From the NCBI GenBank assembly GCA_965657085.1, contig CBFHND010000006.1:1-64000 (forward strand): 64,000 nucleotides of DNA. Direction: 5' to 3'. Made by a program: the position numbers and the translations under genes. How positions within the stretch are numbered: the stretch's first letter is position 1; every line of letters starts with the position of its first letter. A model generated the notes under the pieces. It was not told the DNA's origin. It saw only the letters and a program-made list of their open reading frames with translations, and did not search any database. Origin of the DNA: CBFHND01 sp965657085. GTDB lineage: Bacteria; Pseudomonadota; Alphaproteobacteria; Rhodobacterales; Rhodobacteraceae. Shown piece after piece: positions 14,815-23,532 of the stretch.

Positions 14815-16155
14815 ATGGATAACGAAGAGGCGACGCAGCCGGTCACGGGCATGGACATATTGACGACGCTCGAGTCCTTTCTGGCAAGCGCCCTCACTTA
14901 TCTTCAAAGCCTCGCAATGCCCGGTTGGCGACTTTACCAGGTCTTGATCATTCTCGGACTGGCGATTCTCGCCTACGGGCTACGCCGTTTGTCAGGATCG
15001 GCGCTTCATGGGTATGTGCGAAGCCGCGAGGGGTGGAAAACCTGGCAATTGCGCGCCGTGGTTCAGGTGCGGCGGCGGTTGGGGTTGATCTGGTTTGCAG
15101 TCATGGCGTGGGCGCTGTGGTTTTTCATGCAAAACATCACCTGGCCGTCGCGGTCCTACCTGATCGGTTTGGCTGCGACGCTTGCAACGGCATGGGTTCT
15201 GATCGGGTTCGCGGCCCGGCTGGTGCGCAACCGGTTTTTGCGGCGTGTGGTCAGTTGGGGTTTGTGGATTTACGCGACGCTCTTTTATCTGAATGTCTCG
15301 GATGAAACGGCACAGTTCCTTGACCGGCTCGCCATAGAAGTTGGTGAGTTTCGCCTTTCGGTTCTGACATTGATAACGGCACTGGTGGTCATTGGCGTTC
15401 TCTTTACGGCTGCACGCGTCATCAGTACCACGACCGCGACCACCATCCGCCGCAACGAAGATATCAGCCCCTCGATGCAGGTTCTGGCGGTCAAGGCGGT
15501 ACAGATCACGCTTTACGGCGCGGCGTTCTTTTTCGGGATCAATGCCGTGGGTATCGACCTGTCGGGCCTTGCGATCCTGACAGGTGCCATCGGTGTGGGC
15601 CTTGGTTTCGGTCTGCAAAAAGTAATCTCGAACCTTGTGTCCGGCGTGATCATCCTGCTGGACAAATCGATCAAACCCGGTGACGTGATCAGCCTTGGCG
15701 ACACCTTCGGGTGGATCCAGACGCTGGGCGCCCGCTATGCGTCGGTGGTGACGCGGGACGGCAAGGAATACCTGATCCCGAACGAAGACCTGATCACCGG
15801 GCAGGTGGTCAACTGGTCCCACTCCAATGATTTCGTCCGGCTCGATATCTATTTCGGCACGGCCTATAATGACGATCCGCATGTCGTGCGTGCTCTCGCC
15901 ATAGAGGCTGCCAAAAGCGTCGATCGCGTGCTGAGCCATCGCCCACCGGTTTGCCATGTCGTGGGGTTTGGCGACAGCAGTGTGGACTATATCCTGCGGT
16001 TCTGGATCAGGGATCCGACCGGGGGCCTGACCAACATTCGGGGCAATGTCTATCTCGCGCTTTGGGATACCTTCAGGGAAAACGATATCTCGATCCCCTT
16101 CCCGCAACGCGAGGTGCGCATGCTGGGTGATGGCGCGGCCAAAGCACTGGACTGA
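14815..16155 (+). CDS. MscS-family mechanosensitive channel
   Basis: A 446-residue inner-membrane protein. Several N-terminal helices precede the MscS core: the pore helix GLGFGLQKVISNLVSGVIIL (about residues 262-281) with its Gly-rich packing face, the beta-domain signature KPGDVISLGDTFGWIQTLGA, and YLIPNEDLITGQVVNWS. It releases osmolytes when membrane tension rises. An AGAGGAG ribosome binding site precedes the ATG. It stands alone on the plus strand, divergent from the DUF2975 pair. Confidence 0.9.
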   Translation: MDNEEATQPVTGMDILTTLESFLASALTYLQSLAMPGWRLYQVLIILGLAILAYGLRRLSGSALHGYVRSREGWKTWQLRAVVQVRRRLGLIWFAVMAWALWFFMQNITWPSRSYLIGLAATLATAWVLIGFAARLVRNRFLRRVVSWGLWIYATLFYLNVSDETAQFLDRLAIEVGEFRLSVLTLITALVVIGVLFTAARVISTTTATTIRRNEDISPSMQVLAVKAVQITLYGAAFFFGINAVGIDLSGLAILTGAIGVGLGFGLQKVISNLVSGVIILLDKSIKPGDVISLGDTFGWIQTLGARYASVVTRDGKEYLIPNEDLITGQVVNWSHSNDFVRLDIYFGTAYNDDPHVVRALAIEAAKSVDRVLSHRPPVCHVVGFGDSSVDYILRFWIRDPTGGLTNIRGNVYLALWDTFRENDISIPFPQREVRMLGDGAAKALD

Positions 16156-16182
16156 ACACGCAACAGATCAGAGGAACACCCG

Positions 16183-17004
16183 ATGGACCACGCAACGACG
16201 ATCAAGACGATTGCAAGCGCGGTGCAGGGGCAACCCGGTGTCAAAGCGCTCTTTCTGGGCGGCAGCCATGCCAATGGCCGCGCAGACGAATACAGCGATC
16301 TGGATTTCGTTCTCGTCACCGAAGATGGTGTCAGCGATGCCCACGCCGCAATGTGGAAAGTAGCGGTCGCGCAAACCGGAGAGATCGTCCTGTGGTGGGA
16401 CAGGAACACGGTTCCGGTTCTGATCAACGCGATCACCGACGATTGGACGCGCACGGACCTGTTGATCCTTTCGCCGGAGGGGGTGAAGCGGTATGCGCAA
16501 TCCACGTTGAAGCCGGTTTTCGACCCGGAAAACCTCTACAGTGATTTGCCTGAAACGCCCGCTGCCATAGCGCCCGACCCGGCGCGGTTTCTTTATCAGG
16601 TGCAGGAATTCATTCGTGTGCCGGGCCTTTTGCATCTGGTTGTTGGGCGGGCCGAATATATCAACGGCGTGTCGGGCATCTTCCATCTGCGCAACCTGTT
16701 GGTCGATCTCATGATCGCGGAAACGGATGCGCCGGACCGGGACGGCGTGTTGCACCTCAATCGGCTGATCACGCAGGCGCAAAAGGATGAGCTGTTGGCC
16801 TTGCCGCCACCTGTGCCCGACAGGGACGCGTTGATTGCGGCGCATCAATCCTATGCCGCGGCCTACCTGCCCAGTGCCCGCCGCCATGCGCAAGACCTTG
16901 GGGTTGCATGGCCAGAAGCCTTTGAAGCGGCGACCTTGGCCAGGTTGTTTGAAGCGGCAGGGATCGAAAGGCCTTACCAAGCACCCAAAGGGTCACTCCA
17001 GTGA
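16183..17004 (+). CDS. Nucleotidyltransferase-domain protein
   Basis: A 273-residue soluble protein. LFLGGSHANGRADEYSDLDF (about residues 24-43) is the Gly-Ser plus Asp-x-Asp motif of the polymerase-beta-like nucleotidyltransferase fold; the two aspartates bind metal. The rest is helical, similar in layout to aminoglycoside adenylyltransferase-like proteins, but the substrate cannot be assigned. It follows mscS by 27 bases with an AGAGGA ribosome binding site and converges with the Sel1 gene, overlapping it by 12 bases. Confidence 0.8.
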   Translation: MDHATTIKTIASAVQGQPGVKALFLGGSHANGRADEYSDLDFVLVTEDGVSDAHAAMWKVAVAQTGEIVLWWDRNTVPVLINAITDDWTRTDLLILSPEGVKRYAQSTLKPVFDPENLYSDLPETPAAIAPDPARFLYQVQEFIRVPGLLHLVVGRAEYINGVSGIFHLRNLLVDLMIAETDAPDRDGVLHLNRLITQAQKDELLALPPPVPDRDALIAAHQSYAAAYLPSARRHAQDLGVAWPEAFEAATLARLFEAAGIERPYQAPKGSLQ

Positions 17005-18213
17005 CAACGCGGCCTTCGCGTCTTCGTGGCCCGCGCGCGCAGCGATCTTTAGGTATTTCAGGTGCAATCTGGCATCGGCTTCGAGGCCGTTGCCACCCTC
17101 ATATAGTTTCGCAAGGGTATACGCGGCCACACCGTCGCCGCCATCGGCGGCTTGGCTCAGATAGGTGACGGCGCCTGCCGGGTCCGCCGCACCGAAGGTG
17201 CCATCTGCCAACCACTGCCCATAGGCGCGCTGCGCCAGGGGATAGCCCATGTCGGCGACACCTTGCAGCAACGAACGCCCCATGTTCGCGTCAGTCACTC
17301 CGTCGCCGTGCAACACCATCATTCGTGCAAGGTTGTAGCGCGCTGGCAAGTTTCCAAGGTCTGATCCTTTTGTGAACATCTCGCGGGCCTGTTGCAGGTT
17401 CTGACCGACATAATCACCATCCCAATGCAGAACGCCCAAGTGGTTCCACGCTGCGGGATACCCGTCCTCTTGCGCCGCACGGCGGATCAGGTCGAGGGCG
17501 CGGGCATCCTTGGCCTTGTCGTAGGCCCGTCCCAATTGATACCGTATACGCGGTATGTTGGCGTCAGCGATGATGGCGTTGTTGCAGGCGGTGACCGCAG
17601 CGTCTGCTACGATGTCTGCCCATTTGACGCCGGGGCCGGGCGCACTTGCATCGAACGGGTGCGCAGCCGCGGCATCGCAAGCGTCGATCCACGATTGCAT
17701 CACCTCCGGGCCAGCACCGCGCAGATCGCGCGCGGACTCGGCCGTCGTGATGGCGCGGCGGGATCCTTTCAGGGGGAATGTTGTGGTGCCTTCAGGCGTT
17801 TCCACCCGCCATGAACGGGCCGCTTTGAACAGGGCAACATCACCATCAACAATGAAGAAGCTGTAGATCGCGGCCCCTTCTTCGGGGTTGCCCCCCTTGT
17901 TCAGTTTGTCGCCCGAGACAACGAGCGTTTTCAGTGACCCGTCGGTCATTTCAAGCACGGATTTAATGCTGTCTGCGTGGGCATTGGCAAAGACGCTGGC
18001 CCCGATCAGGGCGCCATCACTGTCCGGTTGCAAAATCATCAGGGCAAAGCGGCTGTCTTCGAGAACCACACCGGCGGCATCGAGGCCTTCGCTGTAAAGG
18101 ATGTCACCCGGTTCGAAAAAATGCCAGACGCCAAGAGCCTTTTCTTCGGCCAAGGCCGGCAGGGCGAACAGGGCGCAGACAAAGGCCGCAAGGATAGTTG
18201 TGGATCGGATCAT
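16993..18213 (-). CDS. Exported Sel1-repeat protein
   Basis: About 406 residues. A signal peptide (STTILAAFVCALFALPALA) leads to a beta-rich N-terminal half and then at least four Sel1/TPR-like repeats, for example AAWNHLGVLHWDGDYVGQ, ARYNLARMMVLHGDG, AQRAYGQWLADGTFG and AAYTLAKLYEGGNG. Such repeats bind proteins in the periplasm. The ATG at 18213 has GGGGGAGG upstream and gives a clean signal peptide; a longer frame to 18249 lacks that. Partner unknown. Confidence 0.82.
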   Translation of the reverse strand: MIRSTTILAAFVCALFALPALAEEKALGVWHFFEPGDILYSEGLDAAGVVLEDSRFALMILQPDSDGALIGASVFANAHADSIKSVLEMTDGSLKTLVVSGDKLNKGGNPEEGAAIYSFFIVDGDVALFKAARSWRVETPEGTTTFPLKGSRRAITTAESARDLRGAGPEVMQSWIDACDAAAAHPFDASAPGPGVKWADIVADAAVTACNNAIIADANIPRIRYQLGRAYDKAKDARALDLIRRAAQEDGYPAAWNHLGVLHWDGDYVGQNLQQAREMFTKGSDLGNLPARYNLARMMVLHGDGVTDANMGRSLLQGVADMGYPLAQRAYGQWLADGTFGAADPAGAVTYLSQAADGGDGVAAYTLAKLYEGGNGLEADARLHLKYLKIAARAGHEDAKAALSLE

Positions 18214-18406
18214 CTTGCCGCCTCCCCCCGTGCGGATGTGCCCCATCATTGCACGCCAGATTAGCGGTGCACCAAGCGGTGATGCAAGTTGGCGACATCC
18301 AGCCGCCCCAAGGGAAGGTGCAGCCTGTCATTGAAATGTCGCATGGGCCTTGCTACTTTGAGGTATCCCAGCGCCGGGGATCCGTCGGCGCGTTCAAAGG
18401 AGGACA

Positions 18407-18463
18407 ATGTCCTGTCAATCCACGCGACGGCGGGAACACCCGCCGAAAAGCAGGGCGCACTGA
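18407..18463 (+). CDS. Possible leader ORF before rsfS
   Basis: An 18-codon frame beginning MSCQSTRRREHPP, placed after the best ribosome binding site in the region (AAAGGAGG at 18396-18403). Its TGA overlaps the rsfS ATG (TGATG), so it could deliver ribosomes to rsfS. Alternatively the true RsfS begins here and a one-base frameshift, natural or from sequencing, separates the two parts. Confidence 0.4.
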   Translation: MSCQSTRRREHPPKSRAH

Positions 18464-18840
18464 TGCGTGCGACCACTGCCACACCAGACTCCGAAGCGGG
18501 CAGCGACGCGCAGCTGGCTTTGATCCTGACCTCTCTTTCCGATGACAAGGCCGAAGACATCGTGCAGATCGACCTGCGCGGCAAAACGGCCATTGGCGAC
18601 TACATGGTGATCTGTTCGGGCCGTTCGACCCGGCAGGTGGCAGCCATTTCGGAAAAGCTGGTTCAGCGGCTTAAAGAGGCCTTTGGCCGAACGGCCCGGA
18701 TCGAAGGCAAGGATGCGGGCGATTGGGTCCTGATCGACACGGGCGATGTGATCGTTCACGTGTTCAGACCCGAAGTGCGCGAATTCTACCAGCTGGAAAA
18801 GATGTGGGTGCCGGGTGCCGGTGCCAGCGCCGCGAACTAG
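18463..18840 (+). CDS. rsfS: Ribosomal silencing factor RsfS
   Basis: About 125 residues from the ATG at 18463. The RsfS/Iojap domain is clear: DDKAEDIVQIDLRGK, DYMVICSGRSTRQVAAIS, EGKDAGDWVLIDTGDVIVHV and FRPEVREFYQLEKMW. It binds ribosomal protein uL14 and blocks subunit joining when nutrients are short. rlmH follows 18 bases later, the common bacterial order. The ATG lacks a strong ribosome binding site of its own and overlaps the stop of an 18-codon upstream frame, so coupled translation is likely. Confidence 0.93.
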   Translation: MRATTATPDSEAGSDAQLALILTSLSDDKAEDIVQIDLRGKTAIGDYMVICSGRSTRQVAAISEKLVQRLKEAFGRTARIEGKDAGDWVLIDTGDVIVHVFRPEVREFYQLEKMWVPGAGASAAN

Positions 18841-18858
18841 GCCCTCGGGTCTGCGCCC

Positions 18859-19329
18859 ATGAAGGTTCACATCTGCGCCGTGGGGCGGCTGCGTGCCAGC
18901 CCCGAGGCCACCCTTATTTCCGACTACCTGACGCGTTTTGATCGCACGGGGCGGGCCTTGGGCCTTGGCCCGGCGCAGGTCATCGAGGTTGAAGACCGCA
19001 AGGGCGGCGGCATGGCGGCCGAGGCAGACTTGCTGCGCCGGGCCATTCCCAAGGGGGCTGTTGTGGCCATTCTGGACGAACGCGGCCGCGTCGAAAGCTC
19101 ACCTGATTTTGCCCAGCGGCTGGGCAAATGGCGCGATGCCGGGCGATCCGATCTGGCATTGGTGATTGGTGGGGCGGACGGGATCGATCCGTCCTTGCGG
19201 GCCGAGGCGGACTTTGCGCTGTCCTTCGGCGCCATGGTCTGGCCGCACATGCTGGTCCGGGTGATGCTGGCTGAACAGCTTTACCGCGCCGCGACGATCC
19301 TGGCCGGGGGGCCGTACCACCGGACGTGA
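18859..19329 (+). CDS. rlmH: 23S rRNA pseudouridine-1915 N3-methyltransferase
   Basis: A 156-residue SPOUT-class methyltransferase that methylates pseudouridine 1915 in helix 69 of 23S rRNA using S-adenosylmethionine. Seen: the knot motif LVIGGADGIDPSL and the C-terminal MLAEQLYRAATILAGGPYHR, both diagnostic of RlmH. The length is normal. It lies directly after rsfS. Confidence 0.95.
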   Translation: MKVHICAVGRLRASPEATLISDYLTRFDRTGRALGLGPAQVIEVEDRKGGGMAAEADLLRRAIPKGAVVAILDERGRVESSPDFAQRLGKWRDAGRSDLALVIGGADGIDPSLRAEADFALSFGAMVWPHMLVRVMLAEQLYRAATILAGGPYHRT

Positions 19330-19346
19330 CCGGGGCGCTGCCCCGG
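19330..19346 (+). terminator. Hairpin after rlmH
   Basis: CCGGGGC-GCT-GCCCCGG, a perfect 7-bp stem beginning at the rlmH stop, with TTTT only about 12 bases further on. Termination is plausible but the T-run is displaced. Confidence 0.45.
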
Positions 19347-19375
19347 ACCCCGGAGTTTTCCTTGCAAGATGAAGG

Positions 19376-19726
19376 TCAGGGCAGATCGACGATGGTGGTC
19401 GTCTCGTTCCAGCCACGTGGCAAGTCGCGCGCCTGAAGTTGTACCTGCTTGGTGCCGCGCGGAATTTCAACGCCGCTGAGGGACCGGGTGAAGGGTTGTT
19501 CGTTCACATGAGGGTGGTGCAACACGCGCATGCCCAGTTCGTTGCCCTCCATGTCCAGCACCCGCCAGCCATCAGCATAGTGATCCCAGCCGGTATCGGG
19601 ATGCAGGATCGTCACATCAAAGCGCCACGTGCCCGCGCTGGGTGTCGCGGTGACATGGGTGATTTGCGGCGGTTCCGCTGTCGCGGTGGTGGCGGCAAGG
19701 AGGATGGCGATGATCAAGCGTTTCAT
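19376..19726 (-). CDS. Small periplasmic protein of unknown function
   Basis: A 116-residue protein with a short signal peptide (KRLIIAILLAATTATAEP) and a beta-rich mature domain with the segments TWRFDVTILHPDTGWDHYAD and GMRVLHHPHVNEQPFTRSL. Conserved-looking His, Trp and Asp residues suggest a defined fold, but I recognise no family. It is 35 bases downstream of the DUF599 gene on the same strand and may share its transcript. Confidence 0.6.
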   Translation of the reverse strand: MKRLIIAILLAATTATAEPPQITHVTATPSAGTWRFDVTILHPDTGWDHYADGWRVLDMEGNELGMRVLHHPHVNEQPFTRSLSGVEIPRGTKQVQLQARDLPRGWNETTTIVDLP

Positions 19727-19761
19727 GGGGGTACTTTAACCGACGGTGCGGTCGGTTGGAT

Positions 19762-20460
19762 TCACAACTTGGTGTCCAGCAAGATCCTGCGCGAATGAGA
19801 GGCAAACTCCCGGCGCCAGATCACGCCCGTGGTAAAGAGGGTCGCCGCCAGAAAGGGGATGGGACCGGCCAGCCACGCCACGGATGTCAGCGCAAAATAG
19901 ACCGAGCGCAGGCCCCTGTTGAAGCCACGGGCGGCCGTCACATTGATTTCGCCAGCCTGGGTCGCGCGGGGGATGCATGCGGGATCGGTTGGATCATTGG
20001 GAACCGCAGCCATCAGGACCGCCGCATATCCGAACAGCCGGTTGGCCCAGACGAATTTCAGGAATGCGTTGGTCAGGAACAGTGTTACCACCAACAGTTT
20101 CAATTCCCAGACAAAGGCCGGATCGCCGCGCATAACAAGCTCTCCTGCAAGGCCGGTCAGGGCTTCGGCGTTGCCGATCAGGGCGAGTGTCCCACCAATC
20201 GCGATCACGGACGTGGAGGCGAAGAAGGCCGTGCCTTGCCGCAGGTTCGATACGATCTGCGCGTCGAAGATACGCGGTTCGCGGGTGATCATCTGGACCA
20301 TCCATGCCCGCCGGTATCCTGCCATGATCTGTGACGTTGACGGGGCCTTTGCCGATGGATGCTCAATCCGCCAGCCGATGATCACCCAAACGGCAAAGAC
20401 AAGACCGAGGGCCGCGAAATCCAGTGGCGTGAAATGTTCAAAACGCATCGTCCATGTCAT
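19762..20460 (-). CDS. DUF599-type membrane protein
   Basis: A 232-residue inner-membrane protein with four to five helices. The N-terminal FAALGLVFAVWVIIGWRIEH and the central WMVQMITREPRIFDAQIVSN and RQGTAFFASTSVIAIGGTLAL match the conserved layout of DUF599. Function unknown. It is transcribed away from glcD; the 79 bases between them carry the glcD promoter and an inverted repeat, which could also affect this gene. Confidence 0.82.
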   Translation of the reverse strand: MTWTMRFEHFTPLDFAALGLVFAVWVIIGWRIEHPSAKAPSTSQIMAGYRRAWMVQMITREPRIFDAQIVSNLRQGTAFFASTSVIAIGGTLALIGNAEALTGLAGELVMRGDPAFVWELKLLVVTLFLTNAFLKFVWANRLFGYAAVLMAAVPNDPTDPACIPRATQAGEINVTAARGFNRGLRSVYFALTSVAWLAGPIPFLAATLFTTGVIWRREFASHSRRILLDTKL

Positions 20461-20489
20461 GGTGCGACAATAGGGTTGCCAGTGCAGAC

Positions 20490-20518
20490 TTGCCAGCCGC
20501 GATAATTGGTAATATTAT
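20490..20518 (+). promoter_or_regulatory. Promoter of glcDEF
   Basis: TTGCCA (20490-20495), exactly 17 bases, then TATTAT (20513-20518): a good sigma-70-type promoter shortly before the glcD ribosome binding site. Confidence 0.55.
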
Positions 20519-20527
20519 TTTACCAAT
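20505..20527. promoter_or_regulatory. Inverted repeat operator over the glcD -10 box
   Basis: ATTGGTAA, 7 bases, TTACCAAT: perfect 8-bp arms overlapping the -10 box and reaching almost to the ribosome binding site. TTGGT/ACCAA half sites are typical of FadR-type GntR repressors, but those usually have a 3-base spacer. A GlcC/LldR-like regulator controlling glycolate use is an inference; no regulator gene is adjacent. Confidence 0.55.
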
Positions 20528-20539
20528 AGGAGGTGTGCT

Positions 20540-21988
20540 ATGGAAATGCCGAATCCCGATGTTGAGGTTCTGAACCGCAAGGCCCGCGTGGTCGAACGGC
20601 TGTTGTCCGTGTTGCCTTCGGACGCCGTGATCAGTGACCCGGCCGAGACGCGTGCCTATGAGTGCGATGCGCTGACGGCCTACAAATGCCCTCCGATGGT
20701 TGCTGTGCTGCCGTCAACCACATCCGAGGTGTCGGACGTTTTGCGCATCTGTCACGAGGAAGGTGTGCCTGTTGTTCCACGCGGTTCCGGCACATCCTTG
20801 GCCGGGGGCGCCCTTCCTACGGCCGATTGCGTGATCCTTGGCGTGGCGCGCATGAACGACGTGATAGAAACGAATTATCCCGACCGCTATATCCGCGTGC
20901 AAACAGGGCGCACCAACCTCAGCGTGACAGGTGCCGTGGAAGAAGACGGGTTCTTTTACGCCCCCGACCCCAGCAGCCAATTGGCCTGTGCCATCGCGGG
21001 CAATATCGCGATGAACTCGGGCGGGGCGCATTGCCTGAAATACGGTGTGACCACCAACAACCTGATGGGTGTGACGCTGGTGCAGATGGATGGCACCGTG
21101 GTCGAGATTGGCGGCGCGCATCTCGACAGTGGCGGCCTCGACATGCTGGGCCTGATCTGCGGCTCCGAAGGGCAGCTGGGCGTGGTGACAGAGGCGACTT
21201 TGCGCATCCTTCACAAGCCTGAAGGCGCGCGGCCCGTGCTGATGGGATTTGACGATTCCGAAGTGGCCGGGGCCTGCGTATCGGACATCATCAAGGCGGG
21301 CGTGCTGCCGGTCGCGATCGAATTCATGGACAGCCTTTGCATCAAGACCACCGAGAATTTCGCTGGCGCGGGATACCCCGATTGCGAGGCGTTGTTGATT
21401 GTCGAGGTCGAAGGGTCGGACGCCGAAATTGACGACCAATTGGCGCGGATCATGGAGATTGCGCGGCGTCACAATCCGGTGGAATTGCGCGAAAGCAAGT
21501 CAGCCGAGGAAAGCGCCAAGATCTGGCTGGGGCGCAAAAGCGCGTTTGGCGCCATGGGGCAAATCAGCGATTACATGTGCCTTGATGGGACGATCCCTGT
21601 GTCTGAATTGCCCTTCGTGTTGCGGCGCATCGGTGAAATGTCGAAGGACTATGGCCTGCCTGTGGGCAACGTGTTTCACGCAGGCGATGGCAACATGCAC
21701 CCGCTGATCCTGTTCGATGCCAACAAACCCGGCGATCTTGAGTTATGCGAAGCCTTCGGCGCGGACATTCTGAAACTCTGTGTCGAGGTTGGCGGTTGCC
21801 TGACCGGCGAGCATGGCGTCGGCATTGAAAAGCGGGACCTGATGCACGTGCAATATGCTGGGGCCGACCTTGAGGCGCAGATGGCCGTCAAGGACGTGTT
21901 TGATCCGCAGTGGCTGTTGAACCCGGCCAAGGTGTTCCCGCTGGATGCATCGCAGGACCGGCGCGCGGTCAAGATGGCGGCGCAGTAA
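20540..21988 (+). CDS. glcD: Glycolate oxidase subunit GlcD (FAD)
   Basis: A 482-residue FAD-linked oxidase of the VAO/PCMH fold. VPVVPRGSGTSLAGGALP is the FAD-diphosphate loop, NVFHAGDGNMHPL and CLTGEHGVGIEKRDLM are the C-terminal FAD-oxidase_C hallmarks. With GlcE and GlcF it oxidises glycolate to glyoxylate and passes electrons to the respiratory chain. An AGGAGGTG ribosome binding site precedes the ATG. It is first in a four-gene operon behind a strong promoter overlapped by an inverted repeat. Glycolate from phytoplankton is a known carbon source for roseobacters. Confidence 0.95.
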   Translation: MEMPNPDVEVLNRKARVVERLLSVLPSDAVISDPAETRAYECDALTAYKCPPMVAVLPSTTSEVSDVLRICHEEGVPVVPRGSGTSLAGGALPTADCVILGVARMNDVIETNYPDRYIRVQTGRTNLSVTGAVEEDGFFYAPDPSSQLACAIAGNIAMNSGGAHCLKYGVTTNNLMGVTLVQMDGTVVEIGGAHLDSGGLDMLGLICGSEGQLGVVTEATLRILHKPEGARPVLMGFDDSEVAGACVSDIIKAGVLPVAIEFMDSLCIKTTENFAGAGYPDCEALLIVEVEGSDAEIDDQLARIMEIARRHNPVELRESKSAEESAKIWLGRKSAFGAMGQISDYMCLDGTIPVSELPFVLRRIGEMSKDYGLPVGNVFHAGDGNMHPLILFDANKPGDLELCEAFGADILKLCVEVGGCLTGEHGVGIEKRDLMHVQYAGADLEAQMAVKDVFDPQWLLNPAKVFPLDASQDRRAVKMAAQ

Positions 21989-22020
21989 CTGTCGCCCCGC
22001 AAACTTAGGACCAAGTCACG

Positions 22021-23154
22021 ATGATGACACCCAAGACAGAGGCCGAACTGGCCGACATGATTTCATCTGCCTCGGGGCCGCTGGCCGTGCAGGGTGGTGG
22101 CACACGCGGCCTCACAGGGGCGGGTGATCCGCTGAGCACATCCGGTCTGAGCGGGATCAACACATATGAACCCGGTGCCTTGACGGTTGTTGCCCGTGCC
22201 GGGACACCGATTGCGGAGATCGAAAAGACGTTGAAAGCGGAAAACCAGCGCCTTGCTTTCGAGCCGATGGATCACCGCGCCTTGATGGGCACCACCGGCA
22301 CGCCGACACTCGGCGGTGTGTTCGCCGCCAACATCAGCGGACCGCGGCGGATCGCAGTTGGTGCGGCGCGCGATTTTGCGCTGGGTGTGCGGTTTGTCGA
22401 TGGGACCGGACAGATCATCAAGAACGGCGGGCGCGTTATGAAAAACGTGACCGGCTATGATCTGGTGAAGCTGATGTGCGGCAGCATGGGCACCTTGGGT
22501 ATGTTGTCGGAAATCAGCCTGAAGGTCCTGCCCATGCCTGAAACCGAGGCGACTTTGATCTTGCACAATCTCGATTCGCAACAGGCTGTGGCCGCAATGT
22601 CGGCCGCCTTGGGTTCCCCTTTCGAGGTCAGCGGGGCCGCGCACCTGACCCTTACGGCCGGGGATGGATCGGACACGATGCTGCGGGTTGAAGGGTTCGA
22701 AGCGTCTGTGGCCTACCGGATCGCGTCCCTGCGCGAAAAACTGGCCAGCTTTGGTGACATGAGCGTGGTCGATGCGGGGCCAAGCGGCACCGCGTGGGCC
22801 AGCATCCGCGACGTCACGCTCTTTGCCGCGCAGGGCACTGGCGGCGATGTCTGGCGCGTGTCGGTCAAACCCTCGGACGCACCGGGCATCATCGCGGCGG
22901 CCAAGGCAGATGACGCGATCATGGATTGGGGCGGAGGCCTTGTGTGGTTGCGCATGTCCGAAGGCACCGATCTGCGCGCGCGCATCGGGTTTTTCGACGG
23001 TCACGCAACACTTGTGCGGGGGTCTGACCAGACCCGCGCGGCCTTGGGTACGTTCCAGCCCGAACCGGCCCCCCTGGCCGCCTTGTCCGAAGGATTGCGG
23101 CAGCAGTTTGATCCTCGTGGCCTGTTCAACCCCGGTCTGATGCAGGCGGCCTGA
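22021..23154 (+). CDS. glcE: Glycolate oxidase subunit GlcE
   Basis: A 377-residue FAD-binding subunit, shorter than GlcD. PLAVQGGGTRGLTGAGDPLS is its FAD loop, and MDHRALMGTTGTPTLGGVFA and RVMKNVTGYDLVKLMCGSMG are standard for GlcE. The start may be 22021 or the adjacent ATG 22024. Its TGA overlaps the ATG of the small membrane protein gene (TGATG), so translation is coupled. Acts with GlcD and GlcF. Confidence 0.93.
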   Translation: MMTPKTEAELADMISSASGPLAVQGGGTRGLTGAGDPLSTSGLSGINTYEPGALTVVARAGTPIAEIEKTLKAENQRLAFEPMDHRALMGTTGTPTLGGVFAANISGPRRIAVGAARDFALGVRFVDGTGQIIKNGGRVMKNVTGYDLVKLMCGSMGTLGMLSEISLKVLPMPETEATLILHNLDSQQAVAAMSAALGSPFEVSGAAHLTLTAGDGSDTMLRVEGFEASVAYRIASLREKLASFGDMSVVDAGPSGTAWASIRDVTLFAAQGTGGDVWRVSVKPSDAPGIIAAAKADDAIMDWGGGLVWLRMSEGTDLRARIGFFDGHATLVRGSDQTRAALGTFQPEPAPLAALSEGLRQQFDPRGLFNPGLMQAA

Positions 23155-23522
23155 TGGTGCAGTGGGTGATCCTTTTCGGGGTGATTTTTGTGGTTGGGCC
23201 GATGGCATTTCTGACAGCGCTGCGGGCCGGTCCGACACCGGGCACGATCCGAAGAACGGCACTGATCGCGGCGGTTTTTGCGGTCTGTGGTATGGCCGTG
23301 CGCTTTGGATTGCCTGCGCGATGGGGGGCCGATGCAGCAACCACCTGGGCCGGGATCGGCCTGATCTGGGCTGCGTGGATCGCCATTCTGGCGCTTGGTG
23401 CGCAGGCCCTGCGCCGGGCCTATCCGCGCCCTGTGACTTATCGGGCGACCCGTGTGTTGGGCGCGGTGGGTGCTACTGTTCCATGGTTCGGTCTGGCTTC
23501 GGCCCGGTTGATGATTTCCTGA
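23154..23522 (+). CDS. Small membrane protein inside the glc operon
   Basis: A 122-residue protein with three or four hydrophobic segments (WVILFGVIFVVGPMAFLTAL, TALIAAVFAVCGMAVRF, WAAWIAILALGAQAL, VGATVPWFGLASARL). Start and stop positions, overlapping glcE and 10 bases before glcF, mean it is expressed with the oxidase. No family recognised. A role in membrane docking or electron transfer of GlcDEF is possible but purely positional. Confidence 0.65.
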   Translation: MVQWVILFGVIFVVGPMAFLTALRAGPTPGTIRRTALIAAVFAVCGMAVRFGLPARWGADAATTWAGIGLIWAAWIAILALGAQALRRAYPRPVTYRATRVLGAVGATVPWFGLASARLMIS

Positions 23523-23532
23523 AAGCGAGACG

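Noticed and set aside
22063..23340. 425-codon minus-strand frame opposite glcE
   Set aside because: Antisense to a confident GlcE with no ribosome binding site or motif.
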